Positions 38,919-50,514 of a stretch of 64,000 nt of DNA are shown here, piece after piece; the first letter of the stretch is position 1, and each line of letters opens with the position of its first letter. Made by a program: the position numbers and the translations under genes. Source of the DNA: an uncultured Acidobacteriota bacterium (lineage in GTDB: Bacteria > Acidobacteriota > UBA6911 > CAINFC01); assembly GCA_903847975.1 (NCBI GenBank), contig CAINFC010000042.1:31915-95914 (forward strand), in the 5' to 3' direction. Below the pieces are notes generated by a model that saw only the letters and a program-made list of their open reading frames with translations, ran no database searches and was not told where the DNA came from.

Positions 38919-41900
38919 ATGAGAAAAATCACTCCTTTTCTTTTACCAATGTCTCTTCTGCTGATTTTTCTGGCGACAGGCTGGACGATCGCGCAGGTAT
39001 TGTACGGCGGCCTGGTGGGCAGCGTTACCGACCCGCAAGGGGCGGTGCTGCCCGGCGTGACCGTCTCGATCACCAATACCGGCACGGGCCTGCAGCTGGA
39101 AACCACATCGGATGAGACCGGAAATTTCGTATTCCGAAATCTTCTGCCCGGCACCTTCGACATGAAGGTATCGGTCAAAGGATTCAAAGAGCTGCACAAG
39201 ACGGGGATTACGATAACCGCCGGAAGCCCCCGGCGCGAGGATGCCGTGCTGGAAGTCGGCGCTCCCACGGAAACGGTCACCGTTTCCGCCGAAGCGGTAT
39301 CGCTCCAGACGGAAACATCGGATCTGACCGCTAAACTGAATTCGACGCAGGTGATCGCCCTGCCGCTCAATCAGTATCGCAACTACCAGTCGCTGCTTAA
39401 CCTGGTGCCGGGCGCCACGCCCGTACAGTTCCAGAATGCGGAAATCGACACGCCGGGCCGCTCGCTGCGGACCTGGGTCAACGGCGTGCAGCCCAACACC
39501 AACACCACCCGCGTCGACGGGGCGGTTTCGATCAACGTGTGGCTCCCGCATCACACTGGTTACATCCAGCCGGCGGAGACCATTGAAACGGTTAACGTGG
39601 CCACCAACAACTTCGACGCCGACACCGGCTTTGCTGCTGGAGCGGCCCAGACCGTGATCACCAAGTCCGGGACCAATGAGTTCCGCGGCTCCGCCTTCTG
39701 GTTTTTCAACCGGGGCGGAATGAATGCCAATTCGTTCTACAACAACGCGTTCAAGATTGATCGGCCGAAACGGACTCTGGACGTCACCGGCGGCACGCTG
39801 GGAGGACCGATCATCAAGAACAAGCTGTTCTTCTTCCAGTCGTATGAGCTGTTTCACGACCGGCGCCCGGGAACCTACACCTACGCGGTTCCCACGGAAA
39901 AGATGAAAAACGGGGACTTTTCCGAAGTTGCCGGGGCCTATTCGGCCTTCAAGATTTTCGATCCCGCCACTGGCGGAACGGACGCTTCGAAGAGGACCCT
40001 GTTCAACAACTTCGTTGTTCCCAGCAATCGGATCGATGCCATCTCCAAAAAGATCATGGCGCTTTACCCCAAGGTGAATACGGACCGGGACCTGAACTCC
40101 AACCTGATTCTCGACGACTTCACCATGCTGCGGGAAGGGGTCAAGAACGACCGGCACAGTTTCGATACCAAAATCACCTGGCAGCGCTCCACCAATCATT
40201 CCATCTGGGGCAAGTTTTCCACGGAAAAAGCCGACGTGGTAGACAACTACAACCTCGGATGGGAAAACGGCAGTCAGGGCGATACCAACAAGTACGTCGT
40301 CAGCGTAGGACACACCTGGACTTTCTCCCCGACGCTGCTGCTGGACGGCAACTTCGGCTACTACCGCCAGGATCAGGTTGTGACCGGGCCGGACTACGGG
40401 AAAAACTACGGAATCGAATTGGGCATCCCCGGCACCAACGATCCCAAGGATATCCGCGCGAGCGGCATGCCTACGATCGCCAACGGATATACGATCGGGG
40501 GAACTCCGAGCTGGATGCCCCTGTGGCGCAAAGAGCTCAACTACAGCTTCAGCAGCGCTTTAACGAAAGTATTTACAAAGCATGAGCTCAAGGCCGGACT
40601 GCAGGGCGTGAAGCTGGACCTGAATCACCGGCAGGCTGAGTGGGGAGACTACGGTCTTCGCGGGGGCATGAGCTTCAGCAGCAACACCACCGGTGCTCCG
40701 AATTACATTTCGCCGGGCTGGAACAATTTCGCAGGCTTCCTGCTAGGGCTGCCGAACTACTACGCCAAAGACACCCAGACGGAAGAAATGACCGGCCGGG
40801 AATGGCAGTGGGGGTTCTTTGTCAGCGACCGCTGGCGGGCCACCTCCCGGTTGACCCTCAACATGGGAGCCCGGGTGGAGGTTTATCCGCTTATGTCCCG
40901 CGCCAACCGCGGTATTGAGCGGCTGGACTACAGCACCTACATGGTCCTCATCGGCGGCCTGGGCGGAGTGCCCAAGGACGTCGGCCTTTCGATGCAGAAG
41001 ATGTATTTTTCGCCTCGCCTCGGCGTCGCCTATCGCCTGGATCCAAAGTCCGTCATCCGCGGCGGCTACACCCAGACGTTCAATGCGCTGCCCTGGTCGC
41101 GGCCTCTGCGCGGATCTTATCCGCAGGATGTCAACTTCAACAACACCGCCGAGCAATACTTCTGGAATACAACGCTGGCGCAGGGCATCCCGACCGTTGT
41201 ATTGCCTGATATAAGCTCCGGCAAGGTGAAGCTCCCTCCGGGCGTATACATCCGCTCTCCCAATATCGGCGTGGAATACTATCCCGGCTCCGGGAAAGGG
41301 CTGGATCGGGCCACAATCCACCAGTGGAACTTTGCCTATCAACGCGAATTCCCGCTCAAGCTGATCACCTCCTTCGCCTATGTGGGTACCAAGACCAATG
41401 GCGGATACGCCGACCTGAACCTGAACTACGGGGAACCCGGCGGCGGCAATACGGCCCGCAAGTACTACTCCGTGGCCGGCACGACCAACATCAACGACTG
41501 GGCGGCACGAACCAGGGCAGACTACCAGGGGCTGCAGATCGAGATGAACCGCGGCTTCACCGAAGGGCTGATGCTCAAGGGAGCCTACACCTACAGCCGC
41601 GCCCGTAACATGACCGACGAAGACGGCTGGACATCGGTTGTCTGGAATCACCCGCTGATGTGGGACATGAACTTTGCCACCTCCGGCTTCGATCGGACCC
41701 ACAACTTCCAGATCGGTTTTGTCTACGAGCTGCCTTTCCTGAAATCCAACACTACAGCCGTGGGCAAGTTTCTGGGCGGCTGGCAGGTGAATGGCGTATA
41801 CGGCCAGTTCTCCGGCACGCCTTATTCCATCTCCGGTACCAACAATACAATGAACTGCCAGGGATGCGGATCGGTCTATATTAATGTCAGCGGCGACCCG

Positions 41901-42254
41901 CAACCGGTTGGTAAAGTGGGCTCGGGTACCACGCAGACTTATTACGACAAGGCCATCTTCTCCCAGCCGACCGGCACCGGGAAGGATGGATTCGGCACGT
42001 CCGGACGGAACCGTTTCCGGCGGCCGCCTCAGTACAACCTTGATATGTCGCTGTTCAAAGTATTCAAGGTAACCGAGCGCATCCGGCCGGAGTTCCGTAT
42101 CGAAGCGGCCAATTTTCTCAATCACGCCAACTGGGGTGCACCGAACACCACGTTCACTTCACCCCTCTTCCTCCAGTTTGCACCGGGTAACACCGATGCC
42201 ACCAACACCCCAGGCCCGCGCCGGATTCAGTTCGGCCTGCGCCTGGCTTTCTAA
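38919..42254 (+). CDS. Oar-like TonB-dependent outer-membrane receptor (copy 2)
   Basis: An 1111-residue receptor with the same architecture as the 26623-29919 product: signal peptide ending near GWTIAQ (residue 26), a carboxypeptidase-regulatory-like domain (about 30-110: VGSVTDPQGAVLPGVTVSI), a plug region with VNGVQPNTNTTRVDGAVS, and a barrel ending LRLAF. The two proteins share motifs but are clearly divergent, so they probably have different ligands. It is monocistronic, between its own promoter (38804-38832) and a hairpin (42269-42290). Confidence 0.9.
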   Translation: MRKITPFLLPMSLLLIFLATGWTIAQVLYGGLVGSVTDPQGAVLPGVTVSITNTGTGLQLETTSDETGNFVFRNLLPGTFDMKVSVKGFKELHKTGITITAGSPRREDAVLEVGAPTETVTVSAEAVSLQTETSDLTAKLNSTQVIALPLNQYRNYQSLLNLVPGATPVQFQNAEIDTPGRSLRTWVNGVQPNTNTTRVDGAVSINVWLPHHTGYIQPAETIETVNVATNNFDADTGFAAGAAQTVITKSGTNEFRGSAFWFFNRGGMNANSFYNNAFKIDRPKRTLDVTGGTLGGPIIKNKLFFFQSYELFHDRRPGTYTYAVPTEKMKNGDFSEVAGAYSAFKIFDPATGGTDASKRTLFNNFVVPSNRIDAISKKIMALYPKVNTDRDLNSNLILDDFTMLREGVKNDRHSFDTKITWQRSTNHSIWGKFSTEKADVVDNYNLGWENGSQGDTNKYVVSVGHTWTFSPTLLLDGNFGYYRQDQVVTGPDYGKNYGIELGIPGTNDPKDIRASGMPTIANGYTIGGTPSWMPLWRKELNYSFSSALTKVFTKHELKAGLQGVKLDLNHRQAEWGDYGLRGGMSFSSNTTGAPNYISPGWNNFAGFLLGLPNYYAKDTQTEEMTGREWQWGFFVSDRWRATSRLTLNMGARVEVYPLMSRANRGIERLDYSTYMVLIGGLGGVPKDVGLSMQKMYFSPRLGVAYRLDPKSVIRGGYTQTFNALPWSRPLRGSYPQDVNFNNTAEQYFWNTTLAQGIPTVVLPDISSGKVKLPPGVYIRSPNIGVEYYPGSGKGLDRATIHQWNFAYQREFPLKLITSFAYVGTKTNGGYADLNLNYGEPGGGNTARKYYSVAGTTNINDWAARTRADYQGLQIEMNRGFTEGLMLKGAYTYSRARNMTDEDGWTSVVWNHPLMWDMNFATSGFDRTHNFQIGFVYELPFLKSNTTAVGKFLGGWQVNGVYGQFSGTPYSISGTNNTMNCQGCGSVYINVSGDPQPVGKVGSGTTQTYYDKAIFSQPTGTGKDGFGTSGRNRFRRPPQYNLDMSLFKVFKVTERIRPEFRIEAANFLNHANWGAPNTTFTSPLFLQFAPGNTDATNTPGPRRIQFGLRLAF

Positions 42255-42268
42255 CGCAAACCGTTTCC

Positions 42269-42290
42269 GGGCGGGCCTTCGGGCCCGCCC
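42269..42290 (+). terminator. UUCG-loop hairpin after the second Oar-like receptor gene
   Basis: GGGCGGGCC-ttcg-GGCCCGCCC is a 9-bp perfect stem with a stable UUCG tetraloop, 14 bases after the stop. The U tract is poor, but the position supports termination. Confidence 0.65.
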
Positions 42291-42404
42291 TCTCCGATTC
42301 GCCTTCCCTCCTTCCCGTCCCCCCCCGAACGTCCGCAAGGTAAACGTCCATACGGTTTTCTTTTGTGAAGCGATCCGAAAAGATGGCGGTGCAAAATAGT
42401 TGAG

Positions 42405-44012
42405 TTATAAATCGGCCTGGGGGTGGGCGCGCATTTCCTGCCACAGGACGCTGGCCAGCCGCATCAGAAGAAGGAGGACCACCCCCAGGAACACCGGCAG
42501 CAGGGCCGGTGGCAGAAAACCGGGATGCAGTGCCGCCAGGCGATCCCATATAAGCGAAAGAGAGGTTGTATCGGTATAAAAGGGGATCATCCGGAAAAAC
42601 CAGCCCCACACTTCCACCCCCAGAAAGAACAGCACCAGGGATGCGGCATATCCGCGAGCCGCCCCGGGGGAGGCAAAACACAGCAGCGGATAAATAAGGC
42701 CGAAGAAAGGGGGCAGGGCCAGCAGGAAATACCAGGCGTTGGTGGAGGGGGTTCCATAGGTGGCCTGGGATATGACTGCATGATAGAACATTCCTAAAAG
42801 CATGCAGCCGACCGCGGCGGCCAGAATCAGGGCGACCGCACCGGAGGAAAACAGGCCGGAGGGGAACAGCAAGCCCCGGCGGCTCTGGCGCCATTCGGCG
42901 TGAATCCATCGTATCCAGCGGACCAGGAACGCTCCGAGCCCCAGATAAAGAGTCAGCACGAAGAAACTTTCCAGCCCGATCGGCAGCTTGACGAAGCTCC
43001 AGCCTCCCAGCCACAGGCGGCCCAGAAAGCGGCTGAGCTCCCGAAACCAGTTGACCTCCAGGAGCACCGGCCACAGCCCCGCCGCCTTGCGGGCCTGAAA
43101 GGAAGGGAACGTGTATTCCACCAGAGAGCCCAGGGTCCCGAAGCGTTGCCAGTTTTCATAAAAGATGGGGAAACAGAGCGCGGCGTAACACAGAAAAAAA
43201 GTGCCCGCCGCCAGCAGCGCGCGCCAGCCGCGCCCTCTCCGTTCCCTCCCAATTAAAACCAGCACGAAAGCCAATCCCCAGACCGGGGCCCAGACCAGCA
43301 CCGTACTTTTTATCCAGGTTCCCAGGGCCAGCGCGGCCGCGCCTCCCGGCAGCAGCAACCACGACGTCCGGGAAACGAAGCGCAGCAGCAGAAAGAGAGA
43401 CCCCAGACCGAAAAAGATGGCCCCGATGTCGTTGGCCACCCGGCAGGCATTGCCGATATACAGGGGGTGGCAGGCTACCAGGAGCAGCACAAAAAGCCGG
43501 CTTTCGCGGGACGGGATCCACTCCTCCGTGCCCAGAAAAAAAAGAAAGGAGGCCGCCGCCAGCAGCAGCAGATTGAAGATCCGCATCAGGCTCACCGTGG
43601 CCGGGAGGCCCAGAGGCAACAGCAACCGATATAGCGGCGCCATGACACGGTAATAGAGCGGGGGGTGCTGAGCCTGGTACAGCGCTACGGGACCGCCCTC
43701 TCGGGCCGCGTCAACCGGGCGGCCCTGCTGACGCCAGAACCGATCATAGCCGAGCATCCCCCAGGAGGAGGTCTGCCGGATGGCATGCTCCGGCAGCGGA
43801 TACTCCCGCATCTGCCTCAGCAGCGAGACGGGGACGGTGTCGACCCCGAGCACCGGCGAACGCCCCTCCTCCAGCAGGAAGACGATGTAAGCCAGGTGCT
43901 GGTATTCGTCCACTCCCTCCAGGGGCGGCAAAAGGCCGATCAGCAGGCAGCCCTGAAAAAAAATCAAAGCCGCCCCGAGGAGAGAAAGGCGTTTCCAGGA
44001 ATAGTAGCTCAT
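42405..44012 (-). CDS. Polytopic membrane protein, GT-C/DUF2142-like
   Basis: A 535-residue integral membrane protein with about ten or more helices. The start at 44012 (MSYYSWKRLSLLG) lies 28 bases after rnhA; a longer in-frame ATG at 44114 falls inside rnhA. The first loop carries PPLEGVDEYQHLAYIVFLL, the acidic D-E-x-x-H pattern of GT-C glycosyltransferases and DUF2142 proteins that use lipid-linked sugars, and YQAQHPPLYYRVMAPLYRL follows. It may add a sugar to a lipid or protein at the periplasmic face; donor and acceptor are unknown. Confidence 0.7.
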   Translation of the reverse strand: MSYYSWKRLSLLGAALIFFQGCLLIGLLPPLEGVDEYQHLAYIVFLLEEGRSPVLGVDTVPVSLLRQMREYPLPEHAIRQTSSWGMLGYDRFWRQQGRPVDAAREGGPVALYQAQHPPLYYRVMAPLYRLLLPLGLPATVSLMRIFNLLLLAAASFLFFLGTEEWIPSRESRLFVLLLVACHPLYIGNACRVANDIGAIFFGLGSLFLLLRFVSRTSWLLLPGGAAALALGTWIKSTVLVWAPVWGLAFVLVLIGRERRGRGWRALLAAGTFFLCYAALCFPIFYENWQRFGTLGSLVEYTFPSFQARKAAGLWPVLLEVNWFRELSRFLGRLWLGGWSFVKLPIGLESFFVLTLYLGLGAFLVRWIRWIHAEWRQSRRGLLFPSGLFSSGAVALILAAAVGCMLLGMFYHAVISQATYGTPSTNAWYFLLALPPFFGLIYPLLCFASPGAARGYAASLVLFFLGVEVWGWFFRMIPFYTDTTSLSLIWDRLAALHPGFLPPALLPVFLGVVLLLLMRLASVLWQEMRAHPQADL

Positions 44013-44040
44013 CCCGGTGTCGGACCCGGCTCCTGCCCCT

Positions 44041-44538
44041 TCAACGGGCGGGTGCTTTCCACGGCTTATCGATCTGCTGCTGGGCCAGTTGGTCGCAGCG
44101 CTCGTTCCACTCATGACCGCTGTGCCCTCTCACCCAACGCCAATTTACCTGGTGGCGGGACATGGCCTCGTCCAGGGCGCGCCAGAGGTCCGCGTTCTGC
44201 ACCGGCTGGCGGCTGGCAGTGCGCCAGCCGTTGGCTTTCCAACGCACGATCCAGGAGGTGATTCCCTGGCGCAGGTACTGGGAATCGGTATAAAGCTCCA
44301 CCCGGCAGGGCTCTTTGAGAGCGCTTAGCGCCTGCAGGGCCGCCTGCATCTCCATGCGGTTGTTGGTGGTGGACGGCTCACCGCCCGCCAGCTCGCGGGT
44401 TTTATCCTTATAGCGCAGAATCGCCGCCCAGCCGCCCCGACCCGGGTTGGGCCGGCAGCCGCCATCGGTGTAAATGGTCACTTTTTTCATCGGCTCTTCT
44501 GCCGTTTCCGGGTCTCTTTCCGGCCGCAACTTTTTCAT
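44041..44538 (-). CDS. rnhA: Ribonuclease HI
   Basis: Degrades the RNA strand of RNA:DNA hybrids. The 165 residues contain all four carboxylates: D25 in [16 protein letters not shown], Glu in [10 protein letters not shown], Asp in [12 protein letters not shown] and Asp in WNERCDQLA, plus the WVRGHSGH loop. The ATG at 44538 has AGAGGA upstream; an ATG at 44490 is a shorter alternative that also keeps the domain. A TATAAT on the minus strand at 44563-44568 suits its promoter. Confidence 0.96.
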   Translation of the reverse strand: MKKLRPERDPETAEEPMKKVTIYTDGGCRPNPGRGGWAAILRYKDKTRELAGGEPSTTNNRMEMQAALQALSALKEPCRVELYTDSQYLRQGITSWIVRWKANGWRTASRQPVQNADLWRALDEAMSRHQVNWRWVRGHSGHEWNERCDQLAQQQIDKPWKAPAR

Positions 44539-44628
44539 ACATCCTCTTCCGCTTGGTGATACATTATAAGGGTTTCAGGCCGGCACGCAAAAATACTTTT
44601 TTTAACGCTGATTGGAGGAATCATTTCT

Positions 44629-45870
<1,242 letters not shown>

Positions 45871-45880
45871 GGAGTTGAAA

Positions 45881-45909
45881 AATGGGCACGGCGATCCGCC
45901 GTGCCCATT
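45881..45909 (-). terminator. Intrinsic terminator between convergent genes (tpx side)
   Basis: A 13-bp perfect stem AATGGGCACGGCG/CGCCGTGCCCATT with a 3-base loop. On the minus strand it is followed by TTTTT, as expected for tpx; no T run follows on the plus strand, but it lies 10 bases past the TIM-barrel gene's stop. Confidence 0.85.
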
Positions 45910-45929
45910 GGAACCGACCGGCTGCGCGG

Positions 45930-46427
45930 TTACAGGGCAGCGAGGGCGGCGGCGTAGTCCGGCTCCTGGGTGATTTCCGGAACCTGCTGGCTGTGCACCA
46001 CGGTTCCATCGGCGCCGATGACCACGATGGCCCGCGAGAACAATCCGGCCAGAACGCTGTCGGCGATCCGCACCCCGTAGGCATCGCTGAAGCCGGTATT
46101 CTTGTATTCGGAGGCGGTCACCACCTGGTCCAGTCCCTCTGCCGCGCAAAACCGCTTCTGGGCGAACGGAAGGTCTTTGGAAACGCACAGTACCACCACA
46201 TCCTTCCGGTTGGTGGCTTCCTGGTTGAAGCGCCGCACCGAATTGGCGCAGACCGGGGTGTCGATGCTGGGGAAGATGTTAAGAACCAGGGCCTTCCCTT
46301 GATAATTTGCCAGGGATATATCCGCCAGGTCGGAGCGGGTCAGCTGGAAATCGGGAGCCTTGGAACCCACCGCGGGCAGAGTCCCGGCGGTTTGAATCGG
46401 ATTCCCTTGAAATGCAATTTGAGCCAT
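45930..46427 (-). CDS. tpx: Thiol peroxidase (atypical 2-Cys peroxiredoxin)
   Basis: Reduces hydrogen and lipid peroxides using thioredoxin. The 165-residue Tpx has the peroxidatic Cys60 in IFPSIDTPVCANSVRRFN and the resolving Cys94 in KRFCAAEGLD, the spacing typical of Tpx. It begins MAQIAFQGNPIQTAGTLP. AGGAGG lies at 46433-46438 and a promoter at 46499-46527. A single-gene unit with its own terminator. Confidence 0.97.
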   Translation of the reverse strand: MAQIAFQGNPIQTAGTLPAVGSKAPDFQLTRSDLADISLANYQGKALVLNIFPSIDTPVCANSVRRFNQEATNRKDVVVLCVSKDLPFAQKRFCAAEGLDQVVTASEYKNTGFSDAYGVRIADSVLAGLFSRAIVVIGADGTVVHSQQVPEITQEPDYAAALAAL

Positions 46428-46498
46428 ATTTTCCTCCTATCAAAAATGCGTTTGCCTGGTTGATTCATGAACAACGGACCGGTGCGGACAACCTGGTA

Positions 46499-46527
46499 AT
46501 TATACGAGGGATGCGCCCTGCGGGCAA
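46499..46527 (-). promoter_or_regulatory. Promoter of tpx
   Basis: On the minus strand TTGCCC (46522-46527) and TATAAT (46499-46504) are 17 bases apart. This gives a leader of about 65 bases ending in the AGGAGG ribosome site at 46433-46438. Confidence 0.65.
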
Positions 46528-46590
46528 GATCAAACAACCAAAGGAGTCCTCTTCTCCGATCGCCGGCCGCAGGGCATGCCGGGCGCGGGA

Positions 46591-47727
46591 TCAGGGTCCT
46601 TCCCGGATCAGCTCCAGCAGGGCTTCCATCAGCCGCTGCCAGCTGCTGCGCTTTTCACGCCGGCTGATTTCCTCCCTCATCACGGGCTCCAGGCCGGCAC
46701 CATAAAAGTGCCGGATCGCATCCGCAAATTTTTCGTGGTTTTGCGGGGGAACCAGCAGCCCGGTTTTCCCCTCCTCAATGACCTCCGGAAGCCCGCCGAC
46801 GCGGGTGGCGATCACCGGCAACCCCAGGCCGAAAGCCATCTGGACCGCACCGCTCTGCGAAATGTGGGCATACGGCATGGTCAGCACGTCCGCGGCGGAA
46901 AAGAAAAGGGGCACTTCGCGGTCGGCTATATAGCGGTCCACCAGGGTCAGGTGCGCCGAGAGATTCAGCTCTCCGATCTGCCGCAGGTAGGCCGGCTTAT
47001 CCAGCAGAAACTCGCCGACGACCAGCAGGTGGAAGCGGGGATTTTCCCGGACCAGCAGCGCCAGCGCCCGGAGCAGGTTGGAAAGGTCCTTATAGGGCCG
47101 GACAAAACCGAAGAAAAGCAGCACCCGGGCCTCCGGGCTCAAACCCAGGCTGTGCCTTGCGTCCGCTTTGGACACCAGTCCGGGCGAAAACATGTCGTAC
47201 ACCGGGTGATGCACGATACGCACCGGACGGCCGGGCAGCAGGGCCAGCAGCTGGCGCTCTTCCTCCCCGGCCTGGACGATGAAGCCGTCTCCCGGCCGCA
47301 GGGCCCAGCGGGTGACGGAGGGATCCCAGAACGCCCGCTCGTGGGGCAAAACGTTGTGGCAGATGTAGACGACCCGGACTCCCCCTTTGCGGACCTGGCG
47401 CGCCAGAGTCCCCCACATGGGAGCGAAAAGAGTCAGCCACCAGGGAATCACCAGAGCGTCCGGACGGCACCGGCGGATCTCCGCGGCGGTTTGCAGCCAG
47501 GTCCAGGGATGGAGGGAATCCAGAGTGTAGCGGCAGCCGCTCTCCCGCTGCGGGCGGTCCGGGCTGAGGTCCGAACGGCCCGGGTAGAATCGCAGCGGAA
47601 ATTGCCGGCGGAAAGAAAAAAGGAGTACTTCCTGCCCTGCTTCGCGCAGGGTGGAGGCCAGATTTTCCATGTAGCGGGAAATCCCGCCCCGGTAAGGAGG
47701 CAGGGGCCCGGTAAGCGCTATTTTCAT
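46591..47727 (-). CDS. Glycosyltransferase family 4 protein
   Basis: A 378-residue GT-B glycosyltransferase. The start at 47727 begins MKIALTGPLPPYRGGISRY, the usual GT4 opening; an in-frame ATG at 47790 lies in the rplQ terminator. YICHNVLPHE is in the N-terminal fold. VLLFFGFVRPYKDLSNLL near 225 and SGAVQMAFGLGLPVIATRVGG near 325 make up the donor-binding fold. There are no membrane helices. Probably adds a sugar to a surface glycan or lipid. It follows rplQ by 102 bases, but a strong terminator between them implies separate transcription. Confidence 0.88.
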   Translation of the reverse strand: MKIALTGPLPPYRGGISRYMENLASTLREAGQEVLLFSFRRQFPLRFYPGRSDLSPDRPQRESGCRYTLDSLHPWTWLQTAAEIRRCRPDALVIPWWLTLFAPMWGTLARQVRKGGVRVVYICHNVLPHERAFWDPSVTRWALRPGDGFIVQAGEEERQLLALLPGRPVRIVHHPVYDMFSPGLVSKADARHSLGLSPEARVLLFFGFVRPYKDLSNLLRALALLVRENPRFHLLVVGEFLLDKPAYLRQIGELNLSAHLTLVDRYIADREVPLFFSAADVLTMPYAHISQSGAVQMAFGLGLPVIATRVGGLPEVIEEGKTGLLVPPQNHEKFADAIRHFYGAGLEPVMREEISRREKRSSWQRLMEALLELIREGP

Positions 47728-47758
47728 CCGCCTTTTTCCACGCAGCGCCTGGCCGTCC

Positions 47759-47798
47759 AAAAAAAAGGGGAAGGATCGCTTTTCCGGCAATCCTTCCC
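47759..47798 (-). terminator. Intrinsic terminator at the end of the ribosomal protein cluster
   Basis: GGGAAGGAT (47768-47776) pairs with ATCCTTCCC (47790-47798) across a 13-base loop and is followed on the minus strand by C and eight Ts. It stands 31 bases after the rplQ stop. Confidence 0.9.
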
Positions 47799-47829
47799 TG
47801 GCAAAGGGATCAACCCATGCGGTGTGCGT

Positions 47830-48231
47830 CTACTTTTTTTCTTTCTTCTTCTTATGGGTTTCCTTGGGCTTCAACTCGCTGCCCAGCATTTCGATAAGCG
47901 CCATCTCCGTTCCGTCGCTCAGCCGCTGCCCCAGCTTGATGATCCGGGTATAGCCCCCGGGCCGGCTGGAAAAGCGCGCCCCGATATCCGAAAAAAGCTT
48001 CTGCACGACTTCCTTGCGGCGAACCACCGCCAGGGCCTGCCGCCGGGCATGCAGGGACTCATGCTTTCCCAGGCTGATCAGCTTTTCCGCGAAGGGACGC
48101 AGTACCTTGGCCTTGGGAAGAGTCGTCTTGAGCGAACCGTGATCGAGAAGATCGGTTGCCATGGTCCGCAGCATGGCCAGTTTGTGACTGGCCGTCCTTC
48201 CCAGTTTCTTTCCACCCACCCTATGTCTCAT
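47830..48231 (-). CDS. rplQ: 50S ribosomal protein L17
   Basis: Large-subunit protein near the exit tunnel. The 133 residues begin MRHRVGGKKLGRTASHKLAMLRTMATDLL, shown here only as the start of a highly conserved family. The C-terminal tail is Lys-rich. It is the last gene of the cluster, 53 bases after rpoA and just before the terminator. Confidence 0.97.
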   Translation of the reverse strand: MRHRVGGKKLGRTASHKLAMLRTMATDLLDHGSLKTTLPKAKVLRPFAEKLISLGKHESLHARRQALAVVRRKEVVQKLFSDIGARFSSRPGGYTRIIKLGQRLSDGTEMALIEMLGSELKPKETHKKKKEKK

Positions 48232-48284
48232 GATTGATAAAATCTCCGTTGGTTACTGCCAGTGATGGCGCATTTCCCGAGCGC

Positions 48285-49301
48285 TTAAAGTTCCTGGGGC
48301 TCGGCTTCTCCGGGGACCATTTTCCCTTCCGACAGAATCATGCCGAAGGAAAGGCCCATCTGGTTAAGGATATCCTTGATTTCCGTCAAGGACTTGCGCC
48401 CGAAATTCTTGGTCTTGAGCATTTCGGCTTCCGTCTTCTGCACCAGGTCGGCCACATTCTTGATGCCGGCATTCTTCAGGCAGTTGTAGGCGCGCACCGA
48501 AAGTTCCAGGTCATCGATCGACTTGCGCAGGTTTTCGTTCAGCAGCTCATTTTCCCGGCTGACCGTTTCTTCCTTCACTTCCGGCTCGGGCTCGAAGTTG
48601 GTGAAGATCAGCATGTGATCCTTCAGCGTCTTGGCGGCCTGCAGGATCGCTTCTTTCGGAGCGATGCAGCCGTTGGTCCAGACTTCCAGGATCAGTTTTT
48701 CGTAATCGGTCATCTGTCCGAGACGGGCGGCTTCCACTGTGAAATCCACCTTGCGCACCGGGGAGTGCACGGAATCGATGGGAATATAGCCCAGGGACAA
48801 ATCCTCGTCGAAGTTGTCGTCCGCGCTGACGTATCCGCGCCCGCGGCAGACCCGCATTTCGATCTTCAGGCTGCCGCTTTCGTTGACCGTGGCGATGTGG
48901 ATTTTCTTGTCCAGGATTTCGATATCCGGGTCGGTCCGGATATCTCCGGAAGTAAGAACGCCCGGGCCGCTGGATTCCAGAAAAACCGTCTTGGGATAGC
49001 TGACGTGTACTTTCAGCGGAATCTGCTTCAGATTAATGATGATATCGGTGGCATCTTCCCGGACGCCCGGGATCGGAGTGAATTCATGCAGCACGCCTTC
49101 GATTTTCACGGCGGTGATAGCCGCACCCTCGATCGAGGAGAGCAGGGTCCGGCGCATGGCGTTGCCAATCGTGGTGCCGAATCCACGCTCGAATGGCTGA
49201 GCATGAAAACATCCGTAATGATCCGTCAAGGTGTCGAGGTTGCAGACCAGCCTTTTCGGTTTCTGATATGCTCGAGATGGCATTCTGTACAGTCCTTCCA
49301 A
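48285..49301 (-). CDS. rpoA: RNA polymerase alpha subunit
   Basis: Scaffold for RNA polymerase assembly and upstream-promoter contact. The 338 residues include the N-terminal dimerisation domain ([20 protein letters not shown] near 40) and a C-terminal domain with [22 protein letters not shown] near 265 and [14 protein letters not shown] near 300. It lies between rpsD (29 bases) and rplQ (53 bases), the standard order. Confidence 0.98.
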   Translation of the reverse strand: MEGLYRMPSRAYQKPKRLVCNLDTLTDHYGCFHAQPFERGFGTTIGNAMRRTLLSSIEGAAITAVKIEGVLHEFTPIPGVREDATDIIINLKQIPLKVHVSYPKTVFLESSGPGVLTSGDIRTDPDIEILDKKIHIATVNESGSLKIEMRVCRGRGYVSADDNFDEDLSLGYIPIDSVHSPVRKVDFTVEAARLGQMTDYEKLILEVWTNGCIAPKEAILQAAKTLKDHMLIFTNFEPEPEVKEETVSRENELLNENLRKSIDDLELSVRAYNCLKNAGIKNVADLVQKTEAEMLKTKNFGRKSLTEIKDILNQMGLSFGMILSEGKMVPGEAEPQEL

Positions 49302-49330
49302 AGAGTTGGTGGGTTAAAACCGGAAACCCG

Positions 49331-49963
49331 TTACTTGGAATAAAGCTCAACGATGAGTTGTTCTTCGATCGGCGACTGAATATCTTCTCGCGTGGGCATG
49401 GACACGATGGTTCCCGCTGCATTGGCCGCGTCCAGGCTGAGCCAGGCCGGCAGAGTACCCCGCCCGGTCACCGACTGCAGGGCGTACTGAATCAGCGGAT
49501 TCTTCTTGCTCTTATCCTTCAGGGAAACCTGGTCCCCGGCGGAAATGAGATAAGAGGGAATGTTGATCTTTCGCCCGTTCACGCGAATGTGGCCGTGCCG
49601 CACCAGCTGGCGCGCCTGGGATCGGGAGGTGGAAAAGCCCAGCCGGTAGACAACATTGTCCAGGCGACGCTCCAGGAAGATGAGCAGGTTTTCCCCGGTG
49701 ATCCCCTTCTGCCGCTCCGCCTTTCCGAAGTAGTTGCGGAACTGCTTTTCCAGGACGCCATACAGCCGCTTCACCTTCTGCTTTTCGCGCAGCTGCATCC
49801 CGTACCCCTGGACCTTGGCGCGGCGGTCGCGCCCGTGCTGTCCCGGCGCATATCCCCGGCGCTCGAAGGAGCATCCGTCCTTGAAGCAGCGCTCCCCTTT
49901 AAGGAACAACTTCATCTCTTCCCGACGACAGAGTCTGCAAACCGATTCCCGATATCTAGCCAA
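49331..49963 (-). CDS. rpsD: 30S ribosomal protein S4
   Basis: Binds 16S rRNA early in assembly and often represses its own operon. The 210 residues carry the zinc-binding form of the N terminus (CRLC at 9-12, CFKDGC at 26-31) and an S4 RNA-binding domain ([31 protein letters not shown]). It lies 56 bases after rpsK. Confidence 0.97.
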   Translation of the reverse strand: MARYRESVCRLCRREEMKLFLKGERCFKDGCSFERRGYAPGQHGRDRRAKVQGYGMQLREKQKVKRLYGVLEKQFRNYFGKAERQKGITGENLLIFLERRLDNVVYRLGFSTSRSQARQLVRHGHIRVNGRKINIPSYLISAGDQVSLKDKSKKNPLIQYALQSVTGRGTLPAWLSLDAANAAGTIVSMPTREDIQSPIEEQLIVELYSK

Positions 49964-50019
49964 TTTTGAATCTCCTTAAGAAATGATCCCCGGCCAAGCC
50001 TTGTCCGAATTTCTTTATG

Positions 50020-50430
50020 CTATACCCGCCGTCGCTTGGGAGGGCGGCAGCCGTTATGGGGAATGGGAGTGACGTCCCGAATCGACTTCACTTCCAGCCC
50101 GGCGGTCTGCAGGGCGCGAATGGCCGATTCCCGGCCCGATCCGGGGCCTTTCACCAGAACGTTGACGGTTTTCATACCCACTTCCCGAGCGGCCTCCACG
50201 GCCTTCTGGGCGGCCTGCTGCGCGGCAAAGGGCGTGCCTTTGCGGCTGCCGCGAAAACCCTGGGCCCCCGAGGAAGCCGTGGCAATGACGTTGCCCGTCG
50301 GGTCGGTCATGGTAATCATGGTGTTGTTGAAGGTGGCATTGATGTGCACCACACCGATGGGTACCAGTATTTTTTCGCGCTTTTTACCGCTTTTTTTCTT
50401 TTTCGGGGACTTTTTCGCTTGTGCCGCCAT
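50020..50430 (-). CDS. rpsK: 30S ribosomal protein S11
   Basis: Platform protein of the small subunit. The 136 residues have a Lys-rich N-terminal extension, then [21 protein letters not shown] and the conserved C terminus [18 protein letters not shown]. It lies between rpsM and rpsD. Confidence 0.98.
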   Translation of the reverse strand: MAAQAKKSPKKKKSGKKREKILVPIGVVHINATFNNTMITMTDPTGNVIATASSGAQGFRGSRKGTPFAAQQAAQKAVEAAREVGMKTVNVLVKGPGSGRESAIRALQTAGLEVKSIRDVTPIPHNGCRPPKRRRV

Positions 50431-50514
50431 CCTGACTCCGTTATATATAAACTGATTTCACCCGGTGGACTGATGATCGCCCGGCCTCGCCGGGGCCAAA
50501 AGCCAGCCGCCGAT

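Noticed and set aside
38943..42125. Long minus-strand frames opposite the second Oar-like receptor gene
   Set aside because: Shadows of the plus-strand gene; no recognisable domain.
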